Source: Paraburkholderia ultramafica
GTDB lineage: Bacteria; Pseudomonadota; Gammaproteobacteria; Burkholderiales; Burkholderiaceae
Direction: 5' to 3'
NCBI RefSeq assembly: GCF_902859915.1
Contig: NZ_CADIKK010000034.1
Location: 1-64,000, forward strand
DNA length: 64,000 nucleotides
Below are positions 42,938-51,776 of this stretch, piece by piece. The notes beneath the pieces were generated by a model that saw only the letters and a list, made by a program, of their open reading frames with translations, made no database searches and was not told the DNA's origin. Within the stretch, counting starts at the first letter, position 1; the number at the start of each line of letters is the position of its first letter. The position numbers and the translations under genes are program-made.

Positions 42938-43315
42938 CCAACCATGCCTGCACGGCGACGGCCAGCTTTCACTACTGGTCCGGGGCGTTCGCTGTCTGCC
43001 AGAAAACCTCGGCTACCGTCCTCGAATGCGTACCCAGACCGATGAAGCCGCACGCGGGGCAACGCACGAAAAACTGGTCGGCAACGCGTTCGTAATAAAT
43101 GATTGCGTTTTGTCGTTTGTCATTGCTTCGCGCCAACGGGACCCCTGTGACGTTGCAGACGCGGAAAGTATCTGTTGGGCGAAAGGTGATTGTAATGATC
43201 CGTTAAACAGATAGACTGCCTTCAACGACTCAGCAAAAGGCTTCCGCCACCGGCGGTCGTTGTTTCGCTAACCCGATGTTTTCTGTTTCTGACTTTTTAA
43301 ATTGGAGAATTAATC
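42938..43315. other. Intergenic region before the DUF4148 gene
   Basis: No supported gene. The last 60 nt are the upstream part of the duplicated unit, ending in a TTGGAGAATTAATC Shine-Dalgarno. Confidence 0.4.
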
Positions 43316-43696
43316 ATGGCTAAAACGTTTATCCCCATTCTCGTGCTCGTGTCGGTCCTCGCGCTGCCCACGATGGCGTCCGCTAACAGCAACGGTCCCC
43401 TGACGCGTGAGCAGGTGCGCGCGGAACTCATCCAGCTGCATCAAGCCGGCTACGACCGCAACCACGGTGACGCGCACTACCCCACGCATCTCCAGGGCGC
43501 GCTGAAAAGCGTGGCCGCTCAGCAGGTACTCAGTGGCTACGGTGGCGTCGTGAATTCGGGCGCTTCCGGCGCACCGACCCAGGTCGCCTCCGATCATTCG
43601 ATCTACAAAGGAAGCTGATGGACTATCAGCCGGGTGGCCGGGCGCTTTCAACCGTCCGGCCAGATGATCCTCGGCGAGCGGCATCATCGCGGCTTG
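43254..43696. repeat. Long direct repeat, copy 1 (partner 45863-46302)
   Basis: The two copies appear identical from 43285 to 43696 (412 bp, offset 2606) and nearly identical for 30 nt before that. Each contains a complete DUF4148 gene and its downstream hairpin (tggccgg...ccggcca). The peptidase gene lies between them. This indicates a recent duplication. Confidence 0.85.
43316..43618 (+). CDS. DUF4148 secreted protein, copy 1
   Basis: GGAGAATTAATC precedes the ATG. The 100-residue product has a signal peptide (MAKTFIPILVLVSVLALPTM, cut after ASA) and the DUF4148 core LTREQVRAELIQLHQAGYD, followed by a disordered tail. These small periplasmic proteins are abundant in Burkholderia and have no known function. 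The gene is repeated without change at 45922. A dyad (TGGCCGG-CCGGCCA) 15 nt after the stop may be a terminator. Confidence 0.9.
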   Translation: MAKTFIPILVLVSVLALPTMASANSNGPLTREQVRAELIQLHQAGYDRNHGDAHYPTHLQGALKSVAAQQVLSGYGGVVNSGASGAPTQVASDHSIYKGS

Positions 43697-43816
43697 CCGG
43701 TTCACAAAAGAGATTCTTATGTTTTTGCACGCAATCGATCAACTGCGACGCCTTCGCGAAACGGGGGCAACGTCAAGCTGACCAATAGTGTCAGTTGACG
43801 TTACCGTTTCGCGCTA

Positions 43817-44977
43817 TTAATCCGCGCTGTCGATTCGAACCAGCGCTTGTGCGTCCAGCAAGCTGTGTTGCAGCCATTCGTAAGTGACATAGGCCAGCCC
43901 GCCGTCGCCCCAGCCCGATGACCAGGAGTTCTTAATGATGAAATATCCGCCGCCCGCGACCTGATCACTGTCCTTGTAGCCGACGACTAGAATTTCGTGA
44001 CCGCACAGGCTGGTCCCGCAGCTGTCCGCCTTGATGACCCACGACACGACGCCGCCCTTGTACGTCGCAACCTGGAAATCGAAGTTCGCGTTGATGGCCA
44101 TGACCACGGGGTAGCCGCGATACAGCGCTTGCTTGATCCGGCCAATGGACGCATAGAGCTTGTGCGCCGTGGTCGTCCGAAATCCTGAGGAACTCGCTGC
44201 GGTAGAATCCTGCTGCCGGGTATCGCTGCCGCCACCCTGCGCCTCGGTTGCCGAGCAGGTGGCATTAGGGTACTTGTGGTTGTAGTTGGCGCAATACTTG
44301 TCATCGCCATTGTATGGCCAGGATTTCTCCGCAACGAACTTGGTCTTGTTGTCGACAAATGCAGCAATAGTGTCGTACGGGTCGAGTCCGGCGTTGTTCC
44401 AGGTATTGGTCAGTAGCTTTCCCTGGAAGTACGTGTTCTGTTCCGACAGCTGAGTACTGTTCTGCTGCCTCGAGAGCAGCAATTCCGTTGCGGCGTTCAG
44501 GGCGAACGCTACGCACGTGCCCCGTTCGCCCTGATCTTTGATACCACTCTTCAGGGACTCGAGATTCGTGATAAGAGCGCTGTGGCCCACCCCCAAGGAA
44601 TCCGAATCGACCGTGTCACAACCTTCCAGACCGCTCGGGCAACTGTTCCTGCTGGCCTCAGTCAAACGCACCTTATAGTCGCCGAAGAGTTGGACCATCG
44701 AGTCGGAGACCTCGATGTTGGAGGCAAGGTCCTTTCCCACGCTTTGGTAGCTGATCACCTGACGGGTGACGCTGGACAGGTCGGCCTCGTAGCGGGTGTC
44801 GCTTCTCCCGTCACCGTAGCTCGGCGCATAGAAGCCGGTATCTGAGGAGCTGTTGCTGCTACTGTTTCCACTGCTGCTACTGTTTCCACTGCTGCTACTG
44901 TTTCCACTGCTGCCACCGCCCCCACAAGCATGAAGCGAAAGGAGAATGGCGAGCACAGCTACACGGACAAGTTTCAT
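43817..44977 (-). CDS. Papain-like (C1) cysteine peptidase lipoprotein
   Basis: The 386-residue product has a lipoprotein signal (VLAILLSLHAC, Cys18), then a low-complexity Ser/Gly/Asn linker made of an 18-bp tandem repeat. The peptidase domain follows: Gln149 in IKDQGERGTC (oxyanion), nucleophile Cys155, His327 in CGHEILVVGY and Asn350 in IIKNSWSSGWGDGG. All C1A catalytic residues are present. No cathepsin-type propeptide is evident, although residues 50-140 could act as one. It would be tethered to a membrane and face the periplasm or the outside. It is flanked by the two identical DUF4148 copies. Confidence 0.9.
   Translation of the reverse strand: MKLVRVAVLAILLSLHACGGGGSSGNSSSSGNSSSSGNSSSNSSSDTGFYAPSYGDGRSDTRYEADLSSVTRQVISYQSVGKDLASNIEVSDSMVQLFGDYKVRLTEASRNSCPSGLEGCDTVDSDSLGVGHSALITNLESLKSGIKDQGERGTCVAFALNAATELLLSRQQNSTQLSEQNTYFQGKLLTNTWNNAGLDPYDTIAAFVDNKTKFVAEKSWPYNGDDKYCANYNHKYPNATCSATEAQGGGSDTRQQDSTAASSSGFRTTTAHKLYASIGRIKQALYRGYPVVMAINANFDFQVATYKGGVVSWVIKADSCGTSLCGHEILVVGYKDSDQVAGGGYFIIKNSWSSGWGDGGLAYVTYEWLQHSLLDAQALVRIDSAD
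44859..44912. repeat. 18-bp tandem repeat, three units, inside the peptidase gene
   Basis: The unit ctactgtttccactgctg occurs three times in a row. It encodes the SSSSGN linker units between the lipid anchor and the peptidase domain. Unit length is divisible by three, so copy-number change would alter the linker length without breaking the frame. Confidence 0.8.
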
Positions 44978-45801
44978 AAGATTTTCTCTTCAGCGGCGAT
45001 CAGAACCTTCTTCACGTGGGTTCAATCCAGATAGATGAGACGCCAACGCGGCGTCGGGAAAGTACGGCCAACCATCGGCTTGGGCTATACGCGAAACCTC
45101 TCAGCTATCGCCATCTGCCCCTGACCAGCCAGCTACGTCGTCGAGCTCAAGACGGAAGCCTGGGCGGCAGTTGTGACCGGGACTGCGGCGCCTGCTTGAC
45201 AAGGTATTGCTGGATCTGCGCGGCAGTGAAGTAGTCCTGAATGAGTCGTATCGATTTCTTCGAAATGCGCAGCAAGCGGCGACATGGCTTACAGCTGCCC
45301 CTTCGTCAACCTAGCGTTTGGATCGAGAACAAAGGTGTTTGCTTCATCTGGTTGTCCTAAATTCGTTGCCGGCCAGTCACTCGTCCGCGACGGATGGTGA
45401 TATTACACGCAAAAGTGATTTTATAGTCACCTATGATGTTGTTTTTTGTATTCAACGGCCGCTGGGTCGGTCTTGGCGCGAAAGAAGGCGCAGTTGCGGC
45501 GCCGCAGAAGACGGTAGATGCGGCTATCAAGGGGTGTGGTTGCAGCTGAACTCCCATAGCCCGTGTCGCGGCGATGAGGGGCGACCCCAGCAACCTGATA
45601 CTCAGCAGGCTGCGCTGGCCCGGGCGACACCATCCGTTGACGCAAAAGGTGTTGGCTTGGCCGCATGCCTGTAGGGTTAGCGTGCAGGTCAGCCCGACTG
45701 AGAAGGTTCGGTTTTTTACGAACTTGATGCACCTCTTTCTCTGCTTTTTATGAGTGTCTCCTCCGGTTACGATTGATTCATGGCTGCCGAGGAGGTGTCT
45801 C
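44978..45801. other. Gene-free stretch
   Basis: No supported gene in 820 bp. A minus-strand segment at about 45175-45290 reads KKSIRLIQDYFTAAQIQQYL without a start and may be a gene remnant. A plus-strand frame at 45318-45674 is not recognised. Confidence 0.4.
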
Positions 45802-45855
45802 ATGCAAGTCCTCCTCAAGTCGCGCGACATCGAAGCTGTCCGCTTGCGTAGTGGC
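45802..45855 (+). pseudogene. HPF/RaiA-like protein, N-terminal stub
   Basis: GAGGAGGTGTCTC precedes ATG and MQVLLKSRDIEAVRLR, the typical start of the Burkholderiaceae HPF-like family whose C-terminal half lies at 42719. The frame is cut after about 17 residues at the junction with the second DUF4148 repeat. Confidence 0.55.
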
Positions 45856-45862
45856 GCCCGGT

Positions 45863-46302
45863 GGTCGTTGTTTCGCTAACCCAGATTTTTGTTTCTGACT
45901 TTTTAAATTGGAGAATTAATCATGGCTAAAACGTTTATCCCCATTCTCGTGCTCGTGTCGGTCCTCGCGCTGCCCACGATGGCGTCCGCTAACAGCAACG
46001 GTCCCCTGACGCGTGAGCAGGTGCGCGCGGAACTCATCCAGCTGCATCAAGCCGGCTACGACCGCAACCACGGTGACGCGCACTACCCCACGCATCTCCA
46101 GGGCGCGCTGAAAAGCGTGGCCGCTCAGCAGGTACTCAGTGGCTACGGTGGCGTCGTGAATTCGGGCGCTTCCGGCGCACCGACCCAGGTCGCCTCCGAT
46201 CATTCGATCTACAAAGGAAGCTGATGGACTATCAGCCGGGTGGCCGGGCGCTTTCAACCGTCCGGCCAGATGATCCTCGGCGAGCGGCATCATCGCGGCT
46301 TG
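45863..46302. repeat. Long direct repeat, copy 2 (partner 43254-43696)
   Basis: Copy 2 of the DUF4148-containing repeat. Its left edge adjoins the HPF stub and its right edge runs into a degenerate toxin region, which defines the duplication breakpoints. Confidence 0.85.
45922..46224 (+). CDS. DUF4148 secreted protein, copy 2
   Basis: The product is identical over its 100 residues to the protein at 43316: signal peptide, LTREQVRAELIQLHQAGYD core, disordered tail ending SIYKGS. The upstream 30 nt, including the Shine-Dalgarno, and the downstream hairpin are the same too. Both copies are expected to be functional. Confidence 0.9.
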   Translation: MAKTFIPILVLVSVLALPTMASANSNGPLTREQVRAELIQLHQAGYDRNHGDAHYPTHLQGALKSVAAQQVLSGYGGVVNSGASGAPTQVASDHSIYKGS

Positions 46303-46320
46303 TGGGTTCGCCCGTGTCGC

Positions 46321-46441
46321 CTGTTAGCGGCAGAACCAGCATGAGCGGGTCATCGGTAAGCGCCACGAAGCCCTATTTTGTGTAGAGGCCGGCGACTTCA
46401 TCGTTGATGGCGTCGACCAACGCACTGAACGTGGCGGTTTA
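46321..46441 (-). pseudogene. GNAT acetyltransferase (TacT-like toxin), C-terminal remnant
   Basis: The minus strand reads ALVDAINDEVAGLYTK, a TAG where a Tyr is expected, then GFVALTDDPLMLVLPLT. This matches the C-terminal end of GNAT toxins of type II systems (AxNxxAxxFYxKYGFxxxxxDPLxLxLP). A second stop lies upstream. No DUF1778-type antitoxin was found. Confidence 0.6.
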
Positions 46442-46559
46442 GGCGGTGCTAACGGCTTGCGCATGGCCAGTTCATATATATGTGATAAAGGAACTGGCGC
46501 TTCTGCCGCCGGCGCAACAGGAACAGCACCCGGGGCAGACTCCAGGTTCTGGCGCCTGC

Positions 46560-46985
46560 GCCCGAGACAGTCGGCTCGCGACTGGTCACGCCGGCTATCC
46601 ACCGGAGCGTCGCGACGAAGTTGATCTTGCGGTAACCGAAGCGTCTGCATGGCTGGATGTGCAGGGACTGGTTGTCCCGGCCGAGGGCATGAGCGGCTCA
46701 ACGGGCTGGCGACATCTGAGTCGGCCCAAACACGTTTCAAGAACGAAACCGCGTCCGCCGACTACCAGACCGCCCGTCGGTTACCAAGGGAATTGTTGCA
46801 TCCAGCAATCGCTAGGACCGTCTGACTGTCGTTCATGCGGGGCGCCTACGAAACAGCGGCGTTCGAGGCGATGCGGGAAGTCGAGATCGCGGTGCGCGAA
46901 GCGGCCGGTTTTGGCGGCTCGACACACGGCGTGCCGATGATGAAAAAGGAGAGCCATCCAACATCCGCGCACCCAACGCCCCGAT
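46560..46985 (+). pseudogene. TIGR02391-type (Ymh) family remnant
   Basis: One frame reads RRDEVDLAVTEASAWLDVQG and LVVPAEGMSG-TGWRHLSR. After a shift near 46725 another continues ARRLPRELLHPAIARTV, a TGA in place of Trp, LSFMRGAYETAAFEAMREVE and IAVREAAGF. The order and motifs fit TIGR02391 proteins (xHPxIxxxVWxxFxxGxYxxAVFxAFKxVE), which occur on islands and in some defence loci. Broken by one shift and one stop; the C-terminus is missing. Confidence 0.6.
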
Positions 46986-47052
46986 CCTTTCATATCTGCT
47001 CTAACGCCGGCGGGCTGAATCTGCGTCGAAAGACGGCGATACTTGTGTCCGC

Positions 47053-47961
47053 TCACTTCGCATGCGTAAAGCGCAATTGAGCCTTCAGGTAGTCCACGAA
47101 CGCCCGCAGCTTCGGCGACGGCACGCGCTCCCTCGGAAAAAGAGCATTGAGATCCTGTTGTGGACCGATCCACTCGGGCAGCACCTTGCAAAGACGTCTC
47201 GCTGTGACTTCGGACGCCATGCTCGCGTCCATCGCCAACAACACCCCGTTCCCGGCACGCGCAGCGTCAAGAAGCAATACGGGATCGCTTGCGACGATCA
47301 CCGGATCCAGCGCGTAGTGTCTGGACTTACGTCCCGCCTTGCGCAACGGCCATGTGTAGCCACTGTCGGTGCGCGCCTGATGCAACGCAAGCGCCGCATG
47401 ACGATGCAAATCATCCGGATTCTCGGGCGCGCCATACTTGTCGATATACGCGGGGCTTGCGTAGACGGAAGTCGAAAAGCTGCCAAGCCGCTGCGCCACC
47501 AGGCTCGAATCGGGAAGCGCGCCAAGGCGCAGGGCAACATCCACGTTTTCGCCGATCAGATCGAGCGGCACATGTGTCGCGACGATATCGACGCGCACTT
47601 GAGGAAAGCGCGCACAAAACCCGGCGATCAATGGCGCTATCCACGTGGCGCCAAATGAATACGGGAGCGTCACGCGCAGCCAACCTCCAGGTGTGCCACG
47701 AATCTGTTGAACGGCGTTCTCCGCATCGTCGAGTCGTCTGGCGATTCCGTTGCACCACTCAAAATAAGCCGCGCCTGCCTCCGTTAGCCGTAGCTTTCGC
47801 GTCGTTCTATGTAACAGTGCCGCGCCGAGGTGCGCCTCGAGCGCCCGAACGCGCCTGCTCACAGTCGTCTTCGGAATCTGCAAGGCATTTGCCGCCGCTG
47901 TGAAGCTGCCCGTCTGCACGACGCGAACAAAGACGAGTGTGTCGTTGAGATCTCTGGTCAT
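47053..47961 (-). CDS. LysR-type transcriptional regulator
   Basis: The start at 47961 gives MTRDLNDTLVFVRVVQTGSF, a standard LysR N-terminus; upstream codons in the frame are not needed. The winged helix (AAANALQIPKTTVSRRVRAL) and the periplasmic-binding-like domain (LPYSFGATWIAPLIAGFCAR) are complete over 302 residues. It is divergent from the amidase gene with 142 nt between starts, so it probably regulates that gene. The inducer is unknown. Confidence 0.93.
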   Translation of the reverse strand: MTRDLNDTLVFVRVVQTGSFTAAANALQIPKTTVSRRVRALEAHLGAALLHRTTRKLRLTEAGAAYFEWCNGIARRLDDAENAVQQIRGTPGGWLRVTLPYSFGATWIAPLIAGFCARFPQVRVDIVATHVPLDLIGENVDVALRLGALPDSSLVAQRLGSFSTSVYASPAYIDKYGAPENPDDLHRHAALALHQARTDSGYTWPLRKAGRKSRHYALDPVIVASDPVLLLDAARAGNGVLLAMDASMASEVTARRLCKVLPEWIGPQQDLNALFPRERVPSPKLRAFVDYLKAQLRFTHAK

Positions 47962-48103
47962 CGTAGTTCGGATACCCGCTAAAAAATAATTTGATGCATT
48001 GACTGCAACATTGTCCCATCGATGGCTCAATCCTTGCCACGATCGCGGACTAATCACCCGGTGCGGCCTGCCCTATCGTTTCCTTCACCAACACGGAGGA
48101 AAT

Positions 48104-49558
48104 ATGAAACTGAGCGAATATACGGAATACGATGCGATTGGACTTGCGGAGCTGGTCGCAAACGATGAGGTCACGTCAGCCGAGCTTGCCGAACTCGCGC
48201 GTGAGGCAATCGAAGTCGTTAACCCGGACATCAACGCGGTCATCGAAAGCTGGCCCGCATCCGAAAGCGGCAGCGCAGATTCTCGGGGCGGCCCGCTGGC
48301 TGGCGTGCCGTTTCTGATCAAGGATCTTGCGGTCAGCATGCAGGGTAAGAACCTGGAACTGGGTAGCCGGCTCGCGAAAGGCGTCGTCGCTACCGAGGAT
48401 TCGTGGTTGATGTCGCGGTTTCGCGCTGCGGGACTGGTCACGATAGGACGCACTGCCACGCCGGAGATGGCTTTCAGCACGACGACCGAGTCCACGCTGC
48501 AAGGCGTGACCCGGAACCCGTGGCTACCGGAATTGAGTGCCGGCGGTTCCAGCGGCGGTGCGGCCGCGGCCGTCGCAGCGGGCGTGGTCCCGCTCGCCCA
48601 TGCGACAGATGCGGCGGGTTCCATTCGCGTGCCCGCCGCCTACAACGGCCTGTTCGGGCTCAAACCAACGCGGGGCCGCAGCTCGAACGGGCCCTCGCTT
48701 GACGAAGTATTCGCAGGTTTCGGCGTGCAATTGGGCGTGAGCCGCAGCGTGCGGGACAGCGCAGCATTGCTCGACGCGATCCAGGGCCATGCGATCGGCG
48801 ATCCCTACATCACGGCTGCACCCGGGCGGAGCTTCCTGTCCGAAGTCAGCCGTGAACCTGGCAAGTTAAAGATCGGCCTGATGCTCGACCCATGGAATGA
48901 CGAACGTACCGACCCGGTTATTGCTGCCGCGACGTCATCGACCGCGCGTCTTCTCGAAGCGCTCGGCCATACGGTCATCGAACTCCGGCCGACGCTTGGC
49001 GTATCGTGGGACGCCTTCGTGCAGATGAACGCGACCATATGGACAGCCACGCTCGTCGGCTGGATCGAGAGCCTCGCGGCCGCGACAGGCCGTCCAATCG
49101 ATACCACGACGCTCGAGCCCGCCACTTTGGCCTGTTTTCGATACGGCAAGGAGGAGAAAGCATCCGGGTTCGCCGCGGCGCTAGCGATGCGCAACACGGT
49201 CACGCGGTCGGTCGGGGCATGGTTTGGCGAGGTCGACTTGTTGCTCACGCCGACTCTGCCGCAGATGCCACTCGCTATCGGTGCCTATGGCGCCGGCGCC
49301 GACTCGATGACCGGTCTCGAATGGACGCAGCGGGTCTTTCGACATTCGCCGCTCACGCCACCCTTCAACGTGTCCGGCGTGCCAGCCATGTCCGTTCCGC
49401 TTGAAACGCATCCGGCAACCGGTTTGCCAATCGGCATGCAGTTCGCAGCAGGATTCGGGCGCGAAGACACGTTGCTGCGAGTCGCCGGGCAACTTGAGCG
49501 GGCCCGGCCGTGGGTCGATCGCCGACCGATGGTATGGGCGGGACGCCGGTCGGCGTGA
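48104..49558 (+). CDS. Amidase signature family enzyme
   Basis: GGAGGAAAT precedes the ATG at 48104. The 484-residue protein has the Ser-cisSer-Lys triad: Lys73 in FLIKDLAVS, the cis-Ser in SAGGSSGGAAAAVAAG (149/150) and nucleophile Ser173 in ATDAAGSIRVPAAYNG, followed by LFGLKPTRGR. It hydrolyses amides to acids and ammonia in the cytoplasm. The sequence does not resemble GatA operon context, so it is a stand-alone catabolic amidase. The divergent LysR gene is its likely regulator. Confidence 0.93.
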   Translation: MKLSEYTEYDAIGLAELVANDEVTSAELAELAREAIEVVNPDINAVIESWPASESGSADSRGGPLAGVPFLIKDLAVSMQGKNLELGSRLAKGVVATEDSWLMSRFRAAGLVTIGRTATPEMAFSTTTESTLQGVTRNPWLPELSAGGSSGGAAAAVAAGVVPLAHATDAAGSIRVPAAYNGLFGLKPTRGRSSNGPSLDEVFAGFGVQLGVSRSVRDSAALLDAIQGHAIGDPYITAAPGRSFLSEVSREPGKLKIGLMLDPWNDERTDPVIAAATSSTARLLEALGHTVIELRPTLGVSWDAFVQMNATIWTATLVGWIESLAAATGRPIDTTTLEPATLACFRYGKEEKASGFAAALAMRNTVTRSVGAWFGEVDLLLTPTLPQMPLAIGAYGAGADSMTGLEWTQRVFRHSPLTPPFNVSGVPAMSVPLETHPATGLPIGMQFAAGFGREDTLLRVAGQLERARPWVDRRPMVWAGRRSA

Positions 49559-49775
49559 CAGCGACCCAGTGAGCGACGCGTGCTCATGTAGCTGACGGAG
49601 GGGCTGCGTATCACGCTAAGGTCGTCGCTGCGGCCACAGCGACGTTGCAGGCAGCCCCACCTTGTAGACACGGTTCGACGCTTCGCCGCTCGGTTAAAGA
49701 TCCGCTTAGCGGACTTTAAAGTGAAGGGGCCGAAACATGTCCCGAAACTGACGTTCGATTCGCCCTCGTGAGCGG

Positions 49776-50192
49776 CTACCGTGGGTCGACCAGAGCCAGC
49801 CGCATCGGGCAGAGGTCGGTCCAGACTGTAGGGACACCCGACGCTGCCGCAATGCCAGCTACCAGACTGTTCACGAGATTCTCGCGCGCCTCGCGATCCG
49901 CCGCCGACATGTTCGTCGTTGGCCCGAGCAATGAGCCGATTACCGAACTCGCCGCCGCCCCCATCGCACCCGCGCCACACGCCTGACTACTAGCGGCCGC
50001 TCCCGCACAACCAACGATCGCATGCAGTGCCGCTCGCGCCGTATCGCTGTCCAGACTGTCCGCAATCTGCTTGACCTGATTCGTCGCAAGTTCCTGCACA
50101 TACGCCACCGTCGCACTTTGCGCAAACTGACCCATTCCACCGGTCACGTTACCGCCAGCCGCCACGCTCAGACTTTCAAACCGGGCGAGCAA
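49776..50192 (-). pseudogene. CdiA-type (contact-dependent inhibition) toxin, pretoxin-region fragment
   Basis: The minus-strand frame reads ALHAIVGCAGAAASSQACG, AGAMGAAASSVIGSLLG and MSAADREARENLVNSLVAGI, the Ala/Gly-rich stretch found upstream of the toxin domain in Burkholderia CdiA and filamentous haemagglutinin proteins. Both ends are cut: the left end runs into unrelated codons, the right end joins an AlpA-linked ORF near 50215. No cdiI immunity gene or toxin domain is visible. Confidence 0.7.
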
Positions 50193-50416
50193 CGACGCAG
50201 GCCTTGCCGGTGTGCCGCCCGCTCACAGGAGAAGCGGTCACGCGGTGCGGGGGCGCGGGCAGCGATACAGCGACCGCTAGCGCTGACGCAGGCTGACGGC
50301 GCGATGCGCCGTAGGAGGCCAGCTCACCGCGCCAGCGCATCCAGAATTCGGCGCGCGCGGTGGCGATTGCTTCGGCATCGTCGGGCGGCGCGCCGCCGTC
50401 CACTTCAGGCGCGTTC
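50176..50416 (-). CDS. Possible small gene overlapping alpA
   Basis: A GTG inside the end of alpA (50416) opens a frame reading VNAPEVDGGAPPDDAEAIAT and ARAEFWMRWRGELASYGA. The WMRWRGELASYGA part looks protein-like and is probably the start of an island gene translationally coupled to alpA. Its 3' end runs into the CdiA fragment, so it is likely truncated. Not recognised. Confidence 0.35.
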
Positions 50417-50641
50417 ACGGCGGAAACCCCTGGCCGGTTGTTGCGCACGGCTCGCGTCGATCTGCTGCTGCACCCAGGCCACGACCTCGGCTTCGATCCA
50501 GCGCACCGCCGCGCTGCCAATCGTGATGGGCTTCGGAAATTGGCCGCGCGCGATGCGCTCATACAATGCGTTTCTTTCAAGCCCGCAAATCTGCGATACG
50601 CGGCGGCGCGGGATAAGAACAGGTATAGGGTTGTCAGCCAT
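50405..50641 (-). CDS. AlpA-family excisionase-like regulator
   Basis: The start at 50641 gives MADNPIPVLIPRRRVSQICG and the AlpA helix-turn-helix (LERNALYERIARGQFPKPIT, then AVRWIEAEVVAWVQQQI). The length of 78 residues is normal. AlpA proteins activate the integrase and act in excision of P4-like islands; the island integrase here is reduced to a fragment at 42515. A GGTGACGACAT stretch is upstream. Confidence 0.88.
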   Translation of the reverse strand: MADNPIPVLIPRRRVSQICGLERNALYERIARGQFPKPITIGSAAVRWIEAEVVAWVQQQIDASRAQQPARGFRRERA

Positions 50642-50776
50642 GTCGTCACCTTCGGAACGTAAAGGCGCGCGCCGGGATGGCGCGGCATGGCTCTTATTCA
50701 AGATTGCATCGCGCAAATATGCACCGCAGTTGCGGCACCGCGCACCACAACTGCGGTGGCGCTCGCGATGACCGCT

Positions 50777-51586
50777 TCAGGACGCGTCAATGCTCCGGTT
50801 GGCTGCGGCAAAGCGTTCTTGCAGTGTGCGTTGTGCAATACCGGGTCTGGCAGGGAAAGCAGCGAGCAAAGCCTGTATGACGGCAGCCTGACTGTCGTAG
50901 CGCGCGCCCGCAAGGTCCTGCACTTGCGAAGGTGTTAGCAGGCGCACCAAGCCCGCAATGACGTTGAGATAGGTCGTTTCCGAGCGTTCGCTAGGTGGCG
51001 CGCTTGCAAGTTGCGCGCTCATGCGGTCCACCATGCCTTTCAGGGAATTGCGTTCGGCTTCTACACGGGCCTTCTCTTCTTCGAGTTCGCGAATGCGTCC
51101 GTTGGCACGGATCACGTTCTGTTCCTTCGCATCGTGTGCGGCCTTGAGCGACTGATACGCTTCCTGTGTGATGCCGGTATGAATGCCGCGTTCGACTTCA
51201 TCGAACAGGAATGCAGGCCGTTCGCTCGGGGTAATTGCTTTCGCCCACTCTTTTAGGTCCAGCCCATACACGTGCCGACGCTCATAAGCGACGTGCTCGC
51301 CCTTTGGTAGCCGCCGTCCATTCTCCCGGAACGCATCCAGTTGGCCTGCGTCAATCGCCAGGTGCATTGCCCGGATGCGGGGCTCAAGACATGGCAGATA
51401 CGGATGACGCAATACTGCGCGCGACATCGCATCGGCCTCACCAACGGGCACCGCCGCTCGCAGTTCCTGTCTTAACTCTTCACGCGGAACGCCGCACCAT
51501 AGCGCCGCTGCCTCGGGAACGGGATACACCGTATAGCAAGCCCGGACGGTCTCGCAAGAATCGTATTCCCCCCACCGCTTGCTCAT
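50777..51586 (-). CDS. Island-associated coiled-coil protein
   Basis: GAGGGAGGGCGTA precedes the ATG at 51586, which is preferred over the longer frame. The 269-residue product starts MSKRWGEYDSCETVRACYTV with PVPEAAALWCGVPREELRQE, a possible DNA-binding helix pair. It continues into a coiled coil (ANGRIRELEEEKARVEAERN) and ends in a helical tail. Proteins of this type lie next to AlpA and the tRNA end of P4-like islands; function unknown. It is the island gene closest to tRNA-Ser. Confidence 0.7.
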   Translation of the reverse strand: MSKRWGEYDSCETVRACYTVYPVPEAAALWCGVPREELRQELRAAVPVGEADAMSRAVLRHPYLPCLEPRIRAMHLAIDAGQLDAFRENGRRLPKGEHVAYERRHVYGLDLKEWAKAITPSERPAFLFDEVERGIHTGITQEAYQSLKAAHDAKEQNVIRANGRIRELEEEKARVEAERNSLKGMVDRMSAQLASAPPSERSETTYLNVIAGLVRLLTPSQVQDLAGARYDSQAAVIQALLAAFPARPGIAQRTLQERFAAANRSIDAS

Positions 51587-51724
51587 TACGCCCTCCCTCG
51601 TCGCGCACCGGACATAGCCGGATTCTAGCGGAGTGTGGCGAACGTACGACGGGTCCCAAGCGGGCGGCAACTCACCGGGTCGTCGCAAAATTTTGCCCGA
51701 TGATGGGCTAATTGATGGGCCAGA

Positions 51725-51763
51725 AAAAACAAAAACCCCGTAAGTCTTTGAACTTACGGGGTT
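51725..51763 (-). terminator. Rho-independent terminator of tRNA-Ser
   Basis: On the minus strand ACCCCGTAAGTTCAAAGACT and TACGGGGTTTTTG form an 11-bp stem with a short loop, followed by a T-run. It lies 14 nt past the tRNA 3' end. Confidence 0.9.
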
Positions 51764-51776
51764 CCGCCGCCATCAC

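Noticed and set aside
44859..44912. Possible CRISPR-like repeats
   Set aside because: The 18-bp units are contiguous with no spacers and encode an in-frame Ser/Gly/Asn linker.
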